Source: Bacillus sp. RAR_GA_16
GTDB lineage: Bacteria; Bacillota; Bacilli; Bacillales; Guptibacillaceae
Direction: 5' to 3'
Assembly: GCF_020165985.1 (NCBI RefSeq)
Contig: NZ_JAIUKZ010000018.1
Location: forward strand, 1-64,000
DNA: 64,000 nucleotides
Position 1 is the first letter of the stretch; every line of letters starts with the position of its first letter. Shown here one piece after another: positions 1 to 8,101 of this stretch. The notes under the pieces are model-generated. The model was not told where the DNA came from, searched no databases, and saw only the letters and a list, made by a program, of their open reading frames with translations. The position numbers and the translations under genes were made by a program.

Positions 1-801
1 ACCCATGCGTTCATTTTCATTTAATTCGTCAAGGGCTCTAATGTTATCTGATGTTAATTCAAAATCAAAAACATCAAAGTTCTGTTTAATACGTTCAGGA
101 TTAGAAGATTTAGGGATCGTAACGACTTCATGTTCAAGATCCCAGCGAATAATCACTTGAGCTGTTGACTTACCATGTTGTTCTGCAATTTCTTTTACAA
201 CTTCATGATCCAAGAGTTTCCCTTGAGCAAGCGGTGACCATGCCTCCATTTGAATGGAGTGCTGCTTGCAATACGTACGAAGCTCTGATTGATTAAGGAG
301 TGGGTGGAATTCTACTTGGTTTACCATTGGTTTAATTTCTGCGTCTTTCATCAAATCCTCTAGGTGATGGGGATGAAAATTGCTAACGCCAATAGCACGA
401 ACGCGACCATCGTTGTATAGTTTCTCCATTGCTTTCCACGTTTCTTTATATTTGCCTTCTACTGGCCAATGAATTAAGTAAAGATCTAACGTATCAATGC
501 CAAGTTTCGAAACTGTATCATCGAATGCTTTAAGGGTCGAATCATAACCTTGATCGTCATTCCAAACTTTTGAGGTTATAAATAGTTCTTCACGGGGTGT
601 ACTGTTCTCTTTTATAGCTGCCCCTACGCCCTCTTCATTTTTGTAAGCAGCTGCAGTGTCAATCGCTTTATAACCTGCATCAATTGCCGCATTAACAGCT
701 GTTTTAACTTCGTCATTGTTTTCCATTTTCCAGACACCAAGTCCAAGCGTTGGCATTTCAACGCCATTATGCAATGTTGTTTTTGTCCACTGTTTAGCCA
801 T
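1..801 (-). CDS. Aldo/keto reductase, 3' end cut by window edge
   Basis: NADPH-dependent aldo/keto reductase that reduces small aldehydes and ketones in the cytoplasm. The reading frame is open from the ATG at 801 to the window edge (267 codons), so only a short C-terminus is missing compared with the usual 275-280 residues. The AKR tetrad is visible as Asp48 and Tyr53 (AIDTAAAYKNEEGVG), Lys78 (ITSKVW) and His111 (LIHWP). The start has a strong GGAGGAG ribosome binding site. A sigma-A-like promoter lies just upstream, so it appears to be transcribed alone. The substrate cannot be told from sequence. Confidence 0.93.
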   Translation of the reverse strand, partial: MAKQWTKTTLHNGVEMPTLGLGVWKMENNDEVKTAVNAAIDAGYKAIDTAAAYKNEEGVGAAIKENSTPREELFITSKVWNDDQGYDSTLKAFDDTVSKLGIDTLDLYLIHWPVEGKYKETWKAMEKLYNDGRVRAIGVSNFHPHHLEDLMKDAEIKPMVNQVEFHPLLNQSELRTYCKQHSIQMEAWSPLAQGKLLDHEVVKEIAEQHGKSTAQVIIRWDLEHEVVTIPKSSNPERIKQNFDVFDFELTSDNIRALDELNENERMG

Positions 802-863
802 TTGTATCTCCTCCAATAGTCATATGCTCACAAATTGACATTTCCCATTCTTATCATAATCTA

Positions 864-892
864 ATCATATTTTTACAGTTTGGACTTTTCAA
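864..892 (-). promoter_or_regulatory. Probable sigma-A promoter of the aldo/keto reductase
   Basis: On the minus strand TTGAAA (887-892) and TATGAT (864-869) are separated by exactly 17 bases, 63 bases before the ATG. Both hexamers are close to consensus. Inferred from sequence only. Confidence 0.55.
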
Positions 893-930
893 GGTCAGGA
901 GAACTGTTCCACAAGCTGTTGTTGACATTT

Positions 931-1560
931 TTATTTTTTAAAAGTTACCTTTTCCGTGTCTAATTTTCTAACTGTTAGGCTTTTAGACACTTCTTTTTCA
1001 TCCTTTAATGTACCAAAAAGCATGTCTACAAATGGGTTCGTAACCCCAAACCAATAATTTTCATTTTTGTAGTGGTGCAGTAAATGAGTCTTTTTTAACC
1101 AACGGCCAAACTTAGTTTTGGCATTTCCTGGTTGATGTGCTTTGAAATGTTTCCATTCATAGATAAGAAGCATCATCATTAAACCCACTGCAACAGAAAT
1201 AGCGCTAGTTAAGCTATGTGAAATTAGAAAAACTACATATGTAATCAAAACAAATTGCGGCGTGCTATACCATAGTGGCATAAATAAGAGATTTAATTGA
1301 TCAGGATAATGGTGATGATCGTAATGCAGTCGCTTCAGAACTTTTAGAAAGAATTTGTTTTTTGGCGCTTTTTTATGGAAGAAGAAGCGATGAGTTGAAT
1401 ATTCACTTATAGTAAAAATGAGTAGACCAAGAAAGACAAATAAGAGATCGTCTACTTTCAACCCTTCTATAGTTAAATAAACCAAGGCACTCAACAAAAA
1501 AATGGACATGATCATAATGTCAGGATAAAATACGAACTTACTTACTTTTACTCTTTTCAA
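931..1560 (-). CDS. Fatty acid hydroxylase / sterol desaturase family membrane protein
   Basis: Integral membrane di-iron hydroxylase family protein of about 209 residues. Histidine clusters typical of the family are visible: HRFFFH, HYDHHH, HFKAH and HLLHHY, between hydrophobic segments. An ATG lies at 1587 but has no ribosome binding site. A TTG at 1560 is preceded by GGGGAG at good spacing and gives an N-terminus (MKRVKVSKFVFYPDIMIM) leading straight into the first membrane helix, so I prefer that start. The substrate is unknown; lipid or carotenoid hydroxylation is typical of the superfamily. Confidence 0.8.
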   Translation of the reverse strand: MKRVKVSKFVFYPDIMIMSIFLLSALVYLTIEGLKVDDLLFVFLGLLIFTISEYSTHRFFFHKKAPKNKFFLKVLKRLHYDHHHYPDQLNLLFMPLWYSTPQFVLITYVVFLISHSLTSAISVAVGLMMMLLIYEWKHFKAHQPGNAKTKFGRWLKKTHLLHHYKNENYWFGVTNPFVDMLFGTLKDEKEVSKSLTVRKLDTEKVTFKK

Positions 1561-1771
1561 TAACGTAACTCCCCGGTATTGCTTCATTATTCAATAGTTA
1601 TTTTTAATTCAGTCATCTATCTCTTCATCCATCCTTTCTTAAAATTGAATGACTCTATTTAATAGAGGAATTCATTATGCTCAGTAAAATCAAAAAAATG
1701 ATCCATATAAATAATTCCTCTATTACCAATTGTTTCTTATACAGTGTAATGAACAATCCTGTAAAAATCAA

Positions 1772-1796
1772 TAAAAAAACCATCCAAAAGGATGGC
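1772..1796 (-). terminator. Rho-independent terminator of the 44-aa gene
   Basis: The six-base stem CCATCC/GGATGG (1780-1785 and 1790-1795) with an AAAA loop is followed on the minus strand by a run of T. It begins right at the stop codon of the 44-aa gene. Confidence 0.7.
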
Positions 1797-1930
1797 TAAT
1801 ATTTAGTGGGTTTCTGTTTTAATCTGGATTTTTTATTCGAGTGTGCAATGGGAGAAGTTTGTACTTTTTCTCTTTCAGCTTTCGCATCTTGTTCGAATGC
1901 TTGCATGCCTTTGCCAAACAATAGACTCAT
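1796..1930 (-). CDS. Small hypothetical protein, 44 aa
   Basis: Short gene on the minus strand starting MSLLFGKGMQAFEQDAKAER and ending in a lysine-rich tail. It has a near-perfect AAGGAGGG ribosome binding site and ends in a terminator hairpin, which argues that it is real despite its size. The opposite-strand 60-codon frame here has no such signals. I do not recognise the family. The charged, Gln/Lys/Arg-rich composition suggests a soluble protein. Confidence 0.6.
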   Translation of the reverse strand: MSLLFGKGMQAFEQDAKAEREKVQTSPIAHSNKKSRLKQKPTKY

Positions 1931-2017
1931 GATTAATCCCTCCTTATGTGTAACGTTAGTCCACCATTTCCGATTTTATTTCTTCTAAAACTTCATTTTT
2001 GAAATTTCTTCAAAAAA

Positions 2018-2209
2018 TTATTCTTGTGAAAGGACGTTAGCCGTTTCACTACAATGAGATTGAACAGCTGTTAATCCATCAAGTGATTGCTGTATTCTGT
2101 CCCTATTTTGTCCCTTCTCAACAGTAGATAAAGCTTGTTGTAAACAGCGACTGGCTTCTTCTAGAGCCTGACAGCTCTCCTGAACATATCCTCTGGCGTT
2201 TTTATCCAT
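2018..2209 (-). CDS. Small hypothetical helical protein, 63 aa
   Basis: Conserved-looking small protein with an AAAGGAG ribosome binding site. The sequence is Gln/Glu/Ser-rich, predicted almost entirely helical, with three cysteines (YVQESCQALEEASRCLQQAL and SHCSET). No signal peptide or membrane segment is visible. I do not recognise the family and assign no function. It lies between other small cytosolic genes on the same strand but has its own upstream gap, since a terminator follows the next upstream gene. Confidence 0.65.
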   Translation of the reverse strand: MDKNARGYVQESCQALEEASRCLQQALSTVEKGQNRDRIQQSLDGLTAVQSHCSETANVLSQE

Positions 2210-2270
2210 GTTCTACCACTCCTTTATTCCTTTAGACGTAGTTTCTGATAAATTCTAAATTTCATACAAA

Positions 2271-2293
2271 AAACCAGCTATTTCAGCTGGTTT
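2271..2293 (-). terminator. Terminator downstream of the MetOD1-like gene
   Basis: The nine-base stem AAACCAGCT/AGCTGGTTT with loop ATTTC is followed on the minus strand by T residues. It lies just after the stop of the gene at 2299. Confidence 0.8.
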
Positions 2294-2298
2294 TATTT

Positions 2299-2922
2299 CT
2301 ATCGATTTTCAACTTGATTTTTAAGGTCTTCCAATTCTTCAACCAATTTCATAACCATCTCATCACTGCGCTTCAACTCTTGATTTAATAGCTTAACGGT
2401 ATCTTCTTCCCACGTGAATGGATCCCCATTTTCAGGAGTAATTGGGAGATTTTCATAGCGATCTCCCGTTTCAATCCCTGTTTCAAACGCGATCATGACT
2501 TCACAAACTGGATCTCCAAGGGCAATTCTTTGACGAAGATTCACTTCTCCATACTTAAATTGCCTTGCTGCAATTCCTCCAAACACACTTGATGTCATAG
2601 TGCAAAGATGAGGAGCATTCATTACTTCTACTCCAAATGGACAACGATGCGCCTTTACAATCACATAAGATGGAGTGACTTCAGTTATAAAAAATTCTCC
2701 GCCGATTGAATTTTTAATATCAATAATCACTCTCGCATAATCGTCTGGTGTCCATTCATTCTTATCGCAATAATGAGATTCGAGCCACTCTCCCGTTTTT
2801 ATTCCAAGCTGTTTAATATATTCATTAGCTGCAGATCCAATCGCTCTATGATGAATATTAGCATATTGAGTAAGCAACTTCGCAAGAAACGTGTTGGCTG
2901 TTAGTGGATGATTTTGTTTCAT
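2299..2922 (-). CDS. Methanogen output domain 1 (MetOD1)-like protein
   Basis: Cytosolic 207-residue protein. Its central part carries the Cys-rich pattern I associate with the MetOD1/V4R-like ligand-sensing fold (HRCPFGVEVMNAPHLC, then GDPVCEVMIAF). The C-terminal 35 residues form a probable coiled coil (LLNQELKRSDEMVMKLVEEL). Such domains are usually fused to or act beside signalling proteins; here it stands alone with its own terminator. The function is inferred from family resemblance only. The three cysteines could bind a metal or sense redox. Confidence 0.6.
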   Translation of the reverse strand: MKQNHPLTANTFLAKLLTQYANIHHRAIGSAANEYIKQLGIKTGEWLESHYCDKNEWTPDDYARVIIDIKNSIGGEFFITEVTPSYVIVKAHRCPFGVEVMNAPHLCTMTSSVFGGIAARQFKYGEVNLRQRIALGDPVCEVMIAFETGIETGDRYENLPITPENGDPFTWEEDTVKLLNQELKRSDEMVMKLVEELEDLKNQVENR

Positions 2923-2996
2923 GAGACAATCACACTCATCACCAGACCCTTTCTCTTTTCTTCTATCTTAGAATAATTTGATAACTTTGAAAAGTA

Positions 2997-4310
2997 TCAT
3001 TGCTCTTCTACTTCAAATTGTTGATAAATATTTCCTTCAAGGACAGGGTATATTTCCTTACCTAATACTTCATTAATAATAATTTTGTTACGATTAACCG
3101 CCAGACCTAAGTTGGTTGAACCTACTCCGTGCGTGTGTTGCATGCCACTATGGACAAAAATCGTTGAATTTGATTCCTTCTTTAAACGAAGGCGGTAATC
3201 CTTTGTTACTTGGTATCGACCCTTTTCATCCCACTCAATGAGGTCATTAAGATCTTCAAGACACTTTGGTATTAGCGGACGGTATCCCGTTCCAGCGACA
3301 ACAACTTCACTTTCGATTAGGAATTTTTTATCCTTCTGCCATTGACGACATTCCAACTCATAACCAGTACCATCTTCCTTTTCTTTCACTCCATTGATTT
3401 CTGTTAATGGCATTAATGTTACATCCATCTTTTCCCCTCCTACAGACTGTTCGTATAGAAGATTATAAATATCTGTAATTGTATGGGGACTGATACCTTT
3501 ATATAAAAGTTGCTGGCCACTGAAAATCTCATCTTTTTGATGTTGAGGAAGATCATAAAAGTAATTCACGTACTCTGGTGAAAAGTGTTCGAGGCTTAAC
3601 CTTGTCTCTTCCATTGGAAAAAAGCCTTGAGAGCGAGTGATCCAATTTAACGAATACCCTTGTTTTGGTCGATCTTTTAGAAGTTCACGAAAAATCTCTG
3701 CCGAACTTTGGCCAGATCCAATCACAGTGATACTTTCCGCTTCCTTACACCGATCAGTATGCTCAAGGAAAGTTGACGAGTGAAAAACATCATTTCCATT
3801 CATTCCCTGAAGTGATGGAGGTAAAGAAGGCACCGTTCCAACCCCTAATATAAGATTTTTAGCGTAATACTTCGTCACTTCTCCTGAATCAACATTTTCA
3901 ATCATCACTTCATAACGTTCAACAGGAGTTCCTATAGGAACGATACTCGTTACCTTTGTACCAAATTGGCAACTTTCTAACTGACGAGCGGCCCACTGAC
4001 AATAATGGTTATACTCATTTCGTGGCATCTCAAGACGTTGCAAGAAATAAAAGTTATACAAGCGATTTTGATCTTTCAAATAGTTTAAATAACTATAAGG
4101 ATTCGTTGGGTCTGCCATTGTGACAAGATCGGCCATGAATGGTACCTGTAATCTAGTCCCTTCAATTAACATCCCTGGATGCCAATCAAATTCAGGTTTC
4201 TGTTCAAAAAATAACGCATTAACTTCATTTATTGGATCTAATAGAGCTGCCAAACCTAAATTAAATGGTCCAATCCCTACACCGATTAAATCATAAGTAC
4301 TCTCTCTCAT
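2997..4310 (-). CDS. Lysine/ornithine N-monooxygenase family protein (SidA/IucD/PvdA type)
   Basis: FAD- and NADPH-dependent N-hydroxylating monooxygenase family protein, 437 residues. The N-terminal FAD-binding motif is GVGIGPFNLGLAALL, the NADPH-binding motif is VIGSGQSSAE, and the C-terminal family signature is HGVGSTNLGL. Family members hydroxylate the side-chain amine of lysine or ornithine as the first step of hydroxamate siderophore synthesis. No siderophore synthetase, acyltransferase or iron transporter gene is nearby, so the product is uncertain. The start has no strong ribosome binding site but no better start exists. Confidence 0.85.
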   Translation of the reverse strand: MRESTYDLIGVGIGPFNLGLAALLDPINEVNALFFEQKPEFDWHPGMLIEGTRLQVPFMADLVTMADPTNPYSYLNYLKDQNRLYNFYFLQRLEMPRNEYNHYCQWAARQLESCQFGTKVTSIVPIGTPVERYEVMIENVDSGEVTKYYAKNLILGVGTVPSLPPSLQGMNGNDVFHSSTFLEHTDRCKEAESITVIGSGQSSAEIFRELLKDRPKQGYSLNWITRSQGFFPMEETRLSLEHFSPEYVNYFYDLPQHQKDEIFSGQQLLYKGISPHTITDIYNLLYEQSVGGEKMDVTLMPLTEINGVKEKEDGTGYELECRQWQKDKKFLIESEVVVAGTGYRPLIPKCLEDLNDLIEWDEKGRYQVTKDYRLRLKKESNSTIFVHSGMQHTHGVGSTNLGLAVNRNKIIINEVLGKEIYPVLEGNIYQQFEVEEQ

Positions 4311-4387
4311 CCTACCCTATCCTTTCTAATCTTCAACTTCTCTCTTTCTTAAGTATATCAGAAATTAACTTTTCAGGTTTTTCAGTC

Positions 4388-4414
4388 AAAAAAAAGACAG
4401 CCACTGCTGTCTTT
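4388..4414 (-). terminator. Terminator of the DUF4395 gene
   Basis: The nine-pair stem (AAAGACAGC paired with GCTGTCTTT, loop CACT) is followed by a T run on the minus strand and overlaps the stop codon of the gene at 4413. Confidence 0.8.
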
Positions 4415-4832
4415 AAGTATGCTGTGACCGTCTATATTGATATTGCTTCCACTGAAATCGAACAAAACAACCTACACAGAAACCTAGAATCGCAATAAAG
4501 GATGCTAATCCTACTAAGACGGCAGCTGTAATGGCTAACCACTGAATAGAGAACAAGTGAAAGATTAGAGAAATGGTAAGTAGTGATACCGCAATCTTTT
4601 GATTGAAATTTTGTTGATCCACATCTTCAGGGATATAGTGATGAAGTGGTTTATGGAGAAATAATTTACCAGCTTTCATAACCGGGTTAAATTGAAAGAC
4701 CAAACCCATTAATCCTGCAACAAGTGGTATGGTAAGAAAAATCCAATGTGAAAAGATTACATAGGCTGTTGCAAATAGAAAGATAAAAGATTGATTTAAT
4801 CGTACAAGCGGTCTTGGTATTGATGAAGGCAC
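4413..4832 (-). CDS. DUF4395 family membrane protein
   Basis: Membrane protein of 139 residues with about four transmembrane segments. It has the opening PRPLVRLNQ and the C-terminal GFCVGCFVRF motif that I associate with the DUF4395 family. The two cysteines in CVGC lie at the end of the last helix. Related proteins often occur next to thioredoxin or rhodanese genes, but here the neighbours are unrelated. The function is unknown. Confidence 0.75.
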   Translation of the reverse strand: MPSSIPRPLVRLNQSFIFLFATAYVIFSHWIFLTIPLVAGLMGLVFQFNPVMKAGKLFLHKPLHHYIPEDVDQQNFNQKIAVSLLTISLIFHLFSIQWLAITAAVLVGLASFIAILGFCVGCFVRFQWKQYQYRRSQHT

Positions 4833-4913
4833 TTTAATTCCAACCTTTCATATAGGAATATATCTTTATCTTAGCATACTGTTTTTTTTATCGCTTGTAT
4901 AGTACTACGCTCA

Positions 4914-4939
4914 TAAGAAAAACCCACGAAGAGTGGGTT
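4914..4939 (-). terminator. Terminator of the decayed gene
   Basis: The stem AACCCAC/GTGGGTT (4921-4927 and 4933-4939) is followed by T-rich sequence on the minus strand. It begins right at the stop codon of the remnant reading frame upstream. Confidence 0.65.
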
Positions 4940-5160
4940 AGTAATCTGAAGGATCAACTAAAAATGCGAATGTTTCAAATCGATTGGATGAAATAAAAAT
5001 GCGAGGCAAGTGTCTCCCATTTAATAAGAATGACGTACTATCGCTCTAGCGATAATTCATGGCTCCTTCTGTTTCCGAAATGAAAAGCAGCTTCTTTAAC
5101 TGTTGCCTCAAATTCCGATTCAAGACTTGCATGAATGGCGAAATAAGCTTTTAACCACGT
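4938..5160 (-). pseudogene. Remnant of a small gene, frameshifted
   Basis: Two coding-like stretches on the minus strand lie end to end in different frames. The first (5041-5160) reads TWLKAYFAIHASLESEFEAT onward to SHELSLER and then stops. The second (4938-5039) reads STSFLLNGRHLPRIFISS to LVDPSDY and then stops, right before a terminator. No usable start codon is in frame. This fits a small gene of about 75-80 residues broken by at least one frameshift near 5040. I do not recognise the family. The rest of this 344-base gap between genes holds only the terminator. Confidence 0.4.
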
Positions 5161-5176
5161 CTACTCCCACTTAAAA

Positions 5177-6244
5177 TTAATAAGGTTTTGGCTGATAAAA
5201 ATAGTTCGGTGTTACAATTTTGTTTTTGTAAGGTTTATGGAAGATATGTGTCGTCGCCGGAGAGATCGGTGGTATTAACCACGTCCAATTTCCAGTAACC
5301 TCTCGCTCCGCTTTTTCTTCGTTTTGCTCGAACTTTTGAAATTGTTTTGCGGCTGTATGATGATCGACGATGCTTACGCCTGCCTGCTGATAGGAATACA
5401 GCACTGCTCGATTAAGTTCTACTAAAGCTCGGTCTTTCCATAATGTTGCATTTGAACTTGTATCAAGGTTCATAACCTGTGCGACATCCGGCAATAAATT
5501 GTACCGGTCCGTGTCGGCCAAATTTCTAGCACCTATTTCAGTGCCCATATACCACCCATTAAATGGTGCAGCATTGTAATGAATGCCTCCGATTTCCAAC
5601 CGCATATCTGAAATAATGGGGACACCATACCAACGAACATTTAGTGGAGTAAAGTCGTATTCCGGGTGCTGGATGTCAACTTGGCGTACTTCTTCACTTG
5701 GGATTTCTACGACAGTAGGTTTAGTACCTTCAATTGAAAAAACAAGTGGAAGTACATCATGTGCCGTTCCATTTCCTTGCCAGCCAAGTTTCATCACTTC
5801 CTTAGTAAACATGACTGAATCAGGATCACCAACGATCCCTTTTTCGGTTTCATAACCAGCATAGCGTATGAGCTGATGATTCCATATGCGTACAATGCCA
5901 GGTTGAAAAATCGTAATAGTTGGTTTTATCTTTCCTCCGTTAGTAGCTATGCGGATATGATGCATGAGTGCACGTGTTACTTCATCACGAGTCGTAGCAA
6001 AACGCGCATCCACAACTGTCAACGTGTTCCAAAAAAGTCGTCCAATACATTTATTGCTATTTCTCCAGGCCATTTTTGCCCCGTGGGATAGTTCTTGATA
6101 TGTATGCGTATAGGATCCTGTTTCAATAATTTCTTGTTCAATTTCTTTTTTTCGGTCATATAAGCATGATGGCTCAACATCTAATTCAGCATAGGCTTGA
6201 TCTATAAAATCAAAAGCTTTTTGAATGAATCGCTCGATTTCCAT
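5177..6244 (-). CDS. nos: Nitric oxide synthase oxygenase (bacterial NOS)
   Basis: Haem- and pterin-dependent enzyme that oxidises L-arginine to citrulline and nitric oxide, using external flavodoxins for electrons. The product is 355 residues, the usual length of bacterial NOS (oxygenase domain only). The haem-ligand cysteine is Cys66 in [15 protein letters not shown]. The substrate-binding glutamate lies in [15 protein letters not shown] longer frame opens at 6343, but the ATG at 6244 has a GGAGG ribosome binding site, and the likely -10 element (6332-6337) places the transcript start downstream of 6343. In Bacillus, NOS protects against oxidative stress and antibiotics. Confidence 0.95.
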   Translation of the reverse strand: MEIERFIQKAFDFIDQAYAELDVEPSCLYDRKKEIEQEIIETGSYTHTYQELSHGAKMAWRNSNKCIGRLFWNTLTVVDARFATTRDEVTRALMHHIRIATNGGKIKPTITIFQPGIVRIWNHQLIRYAGYETEKGIVGDPDSVMFTKEVMKLGWQGNGTAHDVLPLVFSIEGTKPTVVEIPSEEVRQVDIQHPEYDFTPLNVRWYGVPIISDMRLEIGGIHYNAAPFNGWYMGTEIGARNLADTDRYNLLPDVAQVMNLDTSSNATLWKDRALVELNRAVLYSYQQAGVSIVDHHTAAKQFQKFEQNEEKAEREVTGNWTWLIPPISPATTHIFHKPYKNKIVTPNYFYQPKPY

Positions 6245-6245
6245 T

Positions 6246-6270
6246 GTCTCAACCTCCGATAGCCTGAGAC
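6246..6270 (-). promoter_or_regulatory. Hairpin enclosing the nos ribosome binding site
   Basis: GTCTCA and TGAGAC form a perfect six-base inverted repeat whose 13-nt loop carries the CGGAGG Shine-Dalgarno of nos. The hairpin ends two bases before the ATG. It may tune translation; this is inferred from sequence only. Confidence 0.35.
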
Positions 6271-6331
6271 GGTTGCATAACCTAATCTTCAGCTGGTGAT
6301 AAATGAATCCTTTTCTTAGGATCCAACTGTC

Positions 6332-6337
6332 ATTATA
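6332..6337 (-). promoter_or_regulatory. Extended -10 element of the nos promoter
   Basis: On the minus strand TGCTATAAT gives a perfect extended -10. No good -35 hexamer is seen 17-18 bases upstream. It would produce a leader of about 80 nt before nos. Confidence 0.45.
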
Positions 6338-6690
6338 GCACAATCCCTATCGTTAGAAAGAACCACCTAGTCTATTCCTTAGATAAATCATTTTAATGCG
6401 CAATGGTTTACAGATGGAGAAATGTCATGTAGGATATACAAATCAATTCATACTAAAAACATCGGAATGAGGTGCATTATACATGATGGAACAGCCAGTT
6501 CACTCTTCAAAAACAGATTTACAATTACCTTTCTTAAAGGCACCACAGAAACCTGTTCTAACAGGTGGATTTTTAGTCATTGGTGCTCTCGCATTCATTT
6601 TGTTGTTGGATCAAGGTATTCAACAAATGATTTTATTTGGTATAGGTCTATTACTCGGCTACTGTTTATTACATGCAAGATTTGGGTTCA

Positions 6691-6698
6691 CTTCTGCT
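6691..6698. repeat. Left copy of 8-bp target site duplication
   Basis: CTTCTGCT occurs here and again at 8094-8101, directly flanking the IS256-family element. Eight to nine bases is the duplication length known for this family. Confidence 0.88.
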
Positions 6699-6799
6699 GA
6701 TGACGTACGATAGTTTGTGTAAAACATTTGAGACATAAAAAGAGGTAGGGTATCCTCAAAGTCAACGACCAAATCAACTCGAGAGGAGATGCCCTACCT

Positions 6800-7978
6800 A
6801 TGTCTACTAGTATAGGACAGAATTCACTAGAAAATCAATTAGATTCCATGGTACGAGAATTTGTAAAAGAAAAATTGGAAACGATCATGAAAGAAGAAAT
6901 GAATCGTTTCTTTGAAGACGAACATCCTGAATTGAAAAACTACAAAAATGGCACGTATGCCCGTCAGCTCGATACGAAATACGGCCGTTTAGATGACCTT
7001 CAGGTGCCACGCGATCGAGATAATGCCTTTCAAACAGAAGTCTTTTCCCCATACCAGCGTCGTGAACAATGGCTTGGTGAAACGATCATTACGATGTATC
7101 AGAAAGGCATTAGTACACGAGAAATCGGCCATTTTCTTGAGCGCATCCTGGGCCATTCTTACTCGGCGTCTACCATTAGCCATATCACCGATGTCGTGGC
7201 TGAAGATATTGAAACATGGCAGAGACGCTCTCTTCAAAAACGATACTCCGTCTTATATCTGGATGGCACCTATTTGAAGTTGCGTCGAGAGGATGTCGCC
7301 AATGAAGTCGTCTACCTTGTCGTTGGTGTGACGGAAGAGGGTCACAGAGAAATTCTGGGCTTCTATGTAGGCGGTCAAGAAAGTGCTTTAGGCTGGAAAG
7401 AAATTCTTTTAGACTTGTACGACCGAGGTGTTGAAGAAGTGCTTCTTGGTGTTTTCGACGGGCTTCCTGGTCTGGAAGAAGCCATGAAATCTGTCTATCC
7501 AAAAGCCGACGTGCAGCGCTGCGTTGTCCATAAAGTACGTAACGCTTTAAACGCTGTGCGAAAGAAAGATCAATCCTCTGTCGCAGAAGATCTCAAACCT
7601 ATCTATCAAGCCAGTACCCATGAAGAAGCCCGAGAAAGGTTTGAAGCATTCAAGGAAAACTGGAAGAAGAAATATCCGAAAGTCGTGAAATCTTGGGAAC
7701 AGGATTTGAGCGTTCTCTTAACCTTTCTGAGCTATCCTTCTTCGATTCGACCGATGATTTATACAACCAATATCATCGAACGAACAATTAAAGAGATCAA
7801 AAAGCGTACTAAAACGATGAATAGTCTTCCAGGTGAAAAGGCTGCCGAGAAAATCGTTTATCTCCAATCCAAGGACTACAATCAGCGCTGGAGCGAACGA
7901 AAGCTACGTGGTTTTAGCACGGCCTTTCCTACGTTACAAGCCATGTTTCTGGAACGTTATGGAGTCAAGAAGGAATAG
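6800..7978 (+). CDS. IS256-family (mutator type) transposase
   Basis: DDE transposase of 392 residues that moves its own element by a copy-out mechanism. Visible catalytic context: first Asp in YLDGTYLKL, second Asp in GVFDGLPGLEEAM, the C/H motif RCVVHKVRNAL, and the glutamate in NIIERTIKEIKKRTK. The start ATG follows a GAGAGGAG ribosome binding site. The length is normal and the frame intact, so the element is probably active. Confidence 0.95.
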   Translation: MSTSIGQNSLENQLDSMVREFVKEKLETIMKEEMNRFFEDEHPELKNYKNGTYARQLDTKYGRLDDLQVPRDRDNAFQTEVFSPYQRREQWLGETIITMYQKGISTREIGHFLERILGHSYSASTISHITDVVAEDIETWQRRSLQKRYSVLYLDGTYLKLRREDVANEVVYLVVGVTEEGHREILGFYVGGQESALGWKEILLDLYDRGVEEVLLGVFDGLPGLEEAMKSVYPKADVQRCVVHKVRNALNAVRKKDQSSVAEDLKPIYQASTHEEARERFEAFKENWKKKYPKVVKSWEQDLSVLLTFLSYPSSIRPMIYTTNIIERTIKEIKKRTKTMNSLPGEKAAEKIVYLQSKDYNQRWSERKLRGFSTAFPTLQAMFLERYGVKKE

Positions 7979-7994
7979 GGGCAAATACGATTTT

Positions 7995-8024
7995 TCTGGC
8001 AGGGCCCCGAGGGGCCCTGCCAGA
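7995..8024. terminator. GC-rich palindrome at the end of the IS256-family element
   Basis: A near-perfect 14-base palindrome (arms 7995-8008 and 8011-8024) of mostly G and C lies 16 bases after the transposase stop. It lacks a T run, so it may act as a transcription or translation barrier rather than a classical terminator. Confidence 0.5.
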
Positions 8025-8093
8025 ACTCCCCACCTCAATGAAGGCTAGAGAATATCCCTACCTTATGAATTACACAAACTTATTGACACTACC

Positions 8094-8101
8094 CTTCTGC
8101 T
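8094..8101. repeat. Right copy of 8-bp target site duplication
   Basis: Second copy of CTTCTGCT, immediately after the right end of the IS256-family element. Confidence 0.88.

Larger units (their letters stand above)
6699..8093 (+). mobile_element. IS256-family insertion sequence, 1395 bp
   Basis: The element carries one mutator-type transposase gene. Its ends align without gaps as imperfect inverted repeats: both begin with G, share T and GT at matching outer positions, and share AGTTTGTGTAA at the same distance from the flank. An 8-bp direct repeat flanks it. It sits inside a YeeE/YedE transporter gene and looks recent, because the host gene is otherwise intact. Confidence 0.9.

Noticed and set aside
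1806-1988. Plus-strand 60-codon frame
   Set aside because: It is the reverse of the 44-aa minus-strand gene, which has a strong ribosome binding site and terminator; the plus frame has neither.
6422-6700. Plus-strand 92-codon frame before the IS256-family element
   Set aside because: It overlaps the N-terminal part of the YeeE/YedE gene, whose frame continues perfectly after the element.
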